Assembly: GCF_933775445.1 (NCBI RefSeq)
Contig: NC_065875.1
Coordinates: 23,745,555-23,809,554, forward strand
Direction of reading: 5' to 3'
Length of the DNA stretch: 64,000 nt
Source: Argentina anserina
Taxonomy: Eukaryota > Streptophyta > Magnoliopsida > Rosales > Rosaceae
Shown here: positions 60,830-64,000 of the stretch, one piece after another
How positions within the stretch are numbered: position 1 is the first letter of the stretch
How the letters are laid out: each line of letters starts with the position of its first letter
Position numbers and translations under genes: made by a program
The notes under the pieces: model-generated
Told to the model about the DNA's origin: nothing
The model's input: only the letters and a program-made list of their open reading frames with translations
Database searches by the model: none

Positions 60830-62165
60830 CAAGTAATCAAAGTAGCAGTGCTTTCGTGTCCGGCTAAGTATAACGTCTTGCACTCATCAACCACATCGTC
60901 CACTGAAATCCTCTGGTTGTCATTCATATCACGGTGAGCGTTTAAAAGTAATCCAAGAAAGTCCCTCCCAAATCCATCTTCTTCTCCATTCATGGCTTTT
61001 CTTTCTCTTGCTTTAATAATCCCCATGATGGATTCCTGTATTACTTTCTCAAGCTTCTCTAGTTCACTCTCACCACTAGATTTAAGAAATTTACTGCAAC
61101 ATTCAGAGAAAGACTAACATGAGAACATAAGCCACCGTCCAGGAATCTCCCAGCAGAAACAAATGCAAATTGAAGAAAATTTGTAGCACACAGATGGATT
61201 TTACCTGAAACCCGGAATTATGGGTTTAGAGGAAGCAAATTTCATTGATAAGCATGATATTTTAAACAGCATGTCAAAAATGTTCTTCCCTTCTAAGTAG
61301 CTGCTACCAAATGCAGTCCTAGAAATGACATCCGAAGTCAACAGCCTGAACTCTTCAAACACCTCAATCTCTTTCCCTTCATGATTTTTCCACCCTTCTA
61401 GCATTGTTTCAGTACTAGCTACCATTGCTGGAATCATACACTAGTAAAAGTAAAGTAAACAATAGTACAATACTATATATTAGCCAATTTCAGTACTACA
61501 GTAATTCGAAACAAGTGACAGTACAGTACTAATTGCATGAAGTACCAGTAAAGGCTTAATTAAAGATCTTACTTTTAAGCTTTCTCCATGGAAGGTATTG
61601 TTAGCCAGTTTTCGCAGTTTAGCCCATTTTTCACCATCTGGTGTTGTAACAAGGCCATCTCCCAATGGCTTCCTAAGATAGCCGTGGAGTTTGCTTTTCG
61701 GAAACATGTTATCTTTGTTGTTCAGTATCTCTTTGCACAACTCAGGCTCCGTAATGATTAACAAAGGTTCAGGGCCATCCCATTGTACACAATTCCTCCC
61801 TACGAAAAGCAAAAGACAATGACCAAAACAAGGCTTATGAAAACTGCAGCATGTAGACCTTACTTAAGAGTCTAAGAATTACCATAAATCTTGATCCATG
61901 AGTGCACATGAGGAAAAATTGCACGAAAAGCATCATGTGATAAACCGTTGGGCCTGCTCGTGGCTTCCTTCCGGAAGTAGGAGACCTCCTTGTTGTTTCC
62001 ATGGAATAATCTGTAAGGAGGGCCGTTGATTCCCTGAGAAGCCATCAGTCTTTGTAGGCGAGTAGGAGTCCACCATAGTTTATGGAAGATCTTGATGAGT
62101 CCTAAGATAAAAAACACACACAAAGAGATTGACATAGTGATTATTGGATCCCCAAACCAGCTCAT
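60830..62165 (-). pseudogene. P450 E, 5' portion (exons 1-3 and start of exon 4)
   Basis: Exons 62165-61883, 61799-61573, 61440-61205 and 61093-60830. It starts MSWFGDPI with a membrane anchor, then HKLWWTPTRLQRLMASQGIN. The I-helix motif AGHESTAT is present just before the break. The Copia insertion falls inside a tryptophan codon in the LITW/TVFLL region of the I helix. Apart from that insertion there is no stop, frameshift or splice defect in any exon, and the pre-insertion gene would encode 519 residues. Transcripts would run into the element and stop a few residues after it. Confidence 0.9.
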
Positions 62166-62313
62166 GATTGTTCTTCCTGTAGTGGACTAGTCAGCTTAGA
62201 CTCAGATCACTAGTTTCAGTTTTCTTGCTTCATTTGGGATGAATAAGGAATCAAACTGCATCCTCAAAAAAGAAAAAGAAAAATATATGCATTATCAGGC
62301 GGTCATTGTTGAC

Positions 62314-62322
62314 TATATATAT
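62314..62322 (-). promoter_or_regulatory. candidate TATA box of P450 E
   Basis: TATATATA on the minus strand, about 150 bp upstream of the start codon, somewhat further than in genes A and B. Confidence 0.4.
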
Positions 62323-62615
62323 TTGCATTGAGATGTGGGCGCACTAATGGGGGATTTTATACAATACAATATTATCTGGACCACGTTTAAATAATGAACT
62401 GAAACAATATATCATCTCCTCCTCGTATGCATGATTCAACAACTAAAAGAAAAATCAACACATATCAAATATTGAAGTAAGTAATTTCGAAGCTTAGAAA
62501 TAATTCAGAGTTGTCTCTGATTCATGACATTTAAAAATAATAATAATAATTCCAAGTAATTAAGTTTGTCATCATCAAAGCCTACAAACTTTGAAGCCTT
62601 AAAAAGTTAAAAGCA

Positions 62616-63585
62616 ATGCGCGGGACTTACCATATGAGACAATTACATTACCGCAGCTTGTGCTCCATCAGCATCAGTTCTGGAAATCCCACCAACCCAA
62701 ATCCAATCCCATGGAGGAAGAAAAAACAGACCCAGAAGGCCCTGCGTGTTATTAACGCAATGCCGCCGACGAGCTCAGTTTCTCACAGGGGCTATGATAC
62801 TTTGGTACTTGGCGAATGGGAAATTTGATCATGCAAGGGAAGTGTTCGACAAAATGCCTGAGAGAGACTTGGTGTCGTGGAATGTGATGCTTAATGGGTT
62901 CTTGGGGAATAGGGGCCCTAGTGGGGCTCGTGCTTTGTTTGAACTTGTGCCGGAAAGGAATGTTGTTCCCTGGACTACTATCTTATCTGGTTATGCCCGG
63001 AATGGTTGTGTTGATGAGGCAAGGAAGGTTTCGACATGATGACACATAAGGATGAGGTATCCTGGAATGCATTGATTTCGGGTTATGTGGGGAATGAGAG
63101 AAAATAGTGTTATTAGGTTGTATGAGTTGAAAGCAGATTGGCGAGCAGCTTATTGAATTGTTTGATGTGGGAAACAGAAGAGAAATTGGTTTGAAATACA
63201 AAACAGATTCACACATTTTTAATTGGGGATTCTACACACCCAGAGATGGAAAAAATATATGCCTTCTAGGAAGAGTAGGACTTGAAAATGAAGCAAGAGG
63301 GATATGTTTCATGACTTTCATCTACAAAGTTGGTTTTGCACGATGTTGATGAGGAGGAGAAAGTGCACACACTGAGGCAGCACAGTGAGAAACTGGTTGT
63401 GGCATTTGGAATTTCTTTCAATTCCAGCTGGGAGGCCAATGAAGAACTTGCAAGTATGTGAAGACTGCCATACGGCCATCAAATACATATCCAAGATTGT
63501 GGCAAGGACAATAATCTTAAAGGATCTTAATCACTTCCACCACTTCAGTGACGGTTCTTGTAATTGCGGGGATTATTGGAGATAA
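62616..63585 (+). pseudogene. decayed PPR-DYW gene
   Basis: Pieces of a pentatricopeptide-repeat protein appear in changing frames. [40 protein letters not shown] and DEVSWNALISGYVGN are typical plant PPR (PLS-type) repeats. The end reads [20 protein letters not shown] and then [15 protein letters not shown], the C-terminal DYW cytidine-deaminase-like motif of organelle RNA editing factors. Several frameshifts and a large deletion between the repeats and the DYW part leave under 1 kb of a gene normally near 2 kb. It is on the strand opposite to the P450s. Confidence 0.85.
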
Positions 63586-63845
63586 TGAATATTCAAGTAC
63601 TCTTCATTTTAATCCTGCTTCCAGATATAGATAGGAGAATATCACACACAAAGTTACAGATGTTGTTACTAATACTGATTGAAGAAAAATCACGCCCGAA
63701 GAGTGAACCAAGCAACAGCCCGAAAGCCCCAAACACAAAGTCATAGCTTTTGGCCCAGCTCCCACCTCCACCTCCTTTTGTAGGACTTGAGCACATGATC
63801 TTACTTTGCCGCCGCTGATAGATTCACATTTTTTGTCTTCAGAGC
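63586..63845. other. short intergenic stretch between the PPR relic and P450 F
   Basis: Opposed open frames, nothing recognised. Confidence 0.4.
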
Positions 63846-64000
63846 TCATAATGAGTGTAGCTTTACTTGAATTCCATGTTGTGGCCGAACTGTAAGAAGC
63901 CGAAAGGGTGAGTGAACATAATTCGGAGAAAGTGTGAAGGTGTGGTGTTGTAGAATCATTGCCAGAGCAATCTTGGCTTCAGTGGTTGCAAAGTTGTTTC
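63846..64000 (-). CDS. cytochrome P450, CYP749A-like (gene F), 3' end only
   Basis: The last 51 codons of exon 5, ending TGA at 63846-63848; the rest lies beyond the window. It reads NFATTEAKIALAMILQ, HTFTLSPNYVHSPF and RPQHGIQVKLHSL, matching the C termini of the other copies. The heme cysteine falls outside the window. It shows that the cluster continues to the right. Confidence 0.88.
   Translation of the reverse strand, partial: NNFATTEAKIALAMILQHHTFTLSPNYVHSPFRLLTVRPQHGIQVKLHSL

Noticed and set aside
1..64000. CRISPR arrays, rRNA genes, bacterial-type operons or riboswitches
   Set aside because: None seen; the sequence is a plant nuclear region and its repeats are microsatellites, tandem duplications and transposon termini.

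Overview
The window is plant nuclear DNA. It is AT-rich, its genes carry short GT-AG introns, and its transposons are typical of plants (Copia, Helitron, Mutator-like, hAT). A tandem cluster of CYP749A-type cytochrome P450 genes, an ACR4-type ACT-repeat gene and a PPR-DYW relic point to a eudicot. The P450s look most like the CYP749A22-like genes of Rosaceae (Fragaria, Rosa, Potentilla), but that is from memory of the family and was not tested by search.

Layout. From 1 to 16 kb there is no convincing protein gene. It holds two Mutator-like elements with long terminal inverted repeats (125-3338 and 5383-6353), a GC-rich hAT-like element (7783-8214) and featureless intergenic DNA. An 8-exon, 448-residue ACR4-like gene occupies 16285-18909 (+). 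From 20.6 to 25.1 kb there are three hAT-like non-autonomous elements with 8-bp target duplications, one weaker candidate, and a possible 96-residue orphan gene (22854-23144). A 686-residue protein with a C-terminal auxilin-type J-domain lies at 26373-28846 (+), behind a spliced 5' leader carrying a 13-codon upstream ORF.

From 29.5 kb to the right edge, the minus strand carries the P450 cluster. Genes A (29544-31618), C (43265-45259) and D (46655-48667) look intact. Gene B (39564-42194) has a 10-bp insertion that shifts the frame in exon 3. Gene E (54875-62165) is intact apart from a 5.3-kb Copia retrotransposon in exon 4. Gene F runs off the right edge. Two exon-scale relics lie at 45950-46185 and 53717-54180. 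All full copies share a five-exon structure with the same splice phases, so they arose by local duplication. They are expected to encode ER-membrane monooxygenases; the substrate is unknown.

Transposons have remodelled the cluster. A ~6.8-kb Helitron (32158-38949) with relics of an RPA1-like protein separates A from B. A 2.16-kb hAT element containing three ~510-bp tandem units, each an imperfect inverted repeat, lies between D and E. The Copia element (55523-60829) has 165-bp LTRs differing at one base and a perfect 5-bp target duplication, so it is young, yet its polyprotein frame carries three lesions. A tRNA-Lys(CTT) pseudogene lacking 10 nt of its T arm lies between B and C. A decayed PPR-DYW gene lies between E and F.

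The most distinctive items are the hairpin-unit array in the hAT element, the fresh Copia disruption of P450 E, the frameshift in P450 B, and the RPA-bearing Helitron. I found no wholly new enzymatic or defence system.
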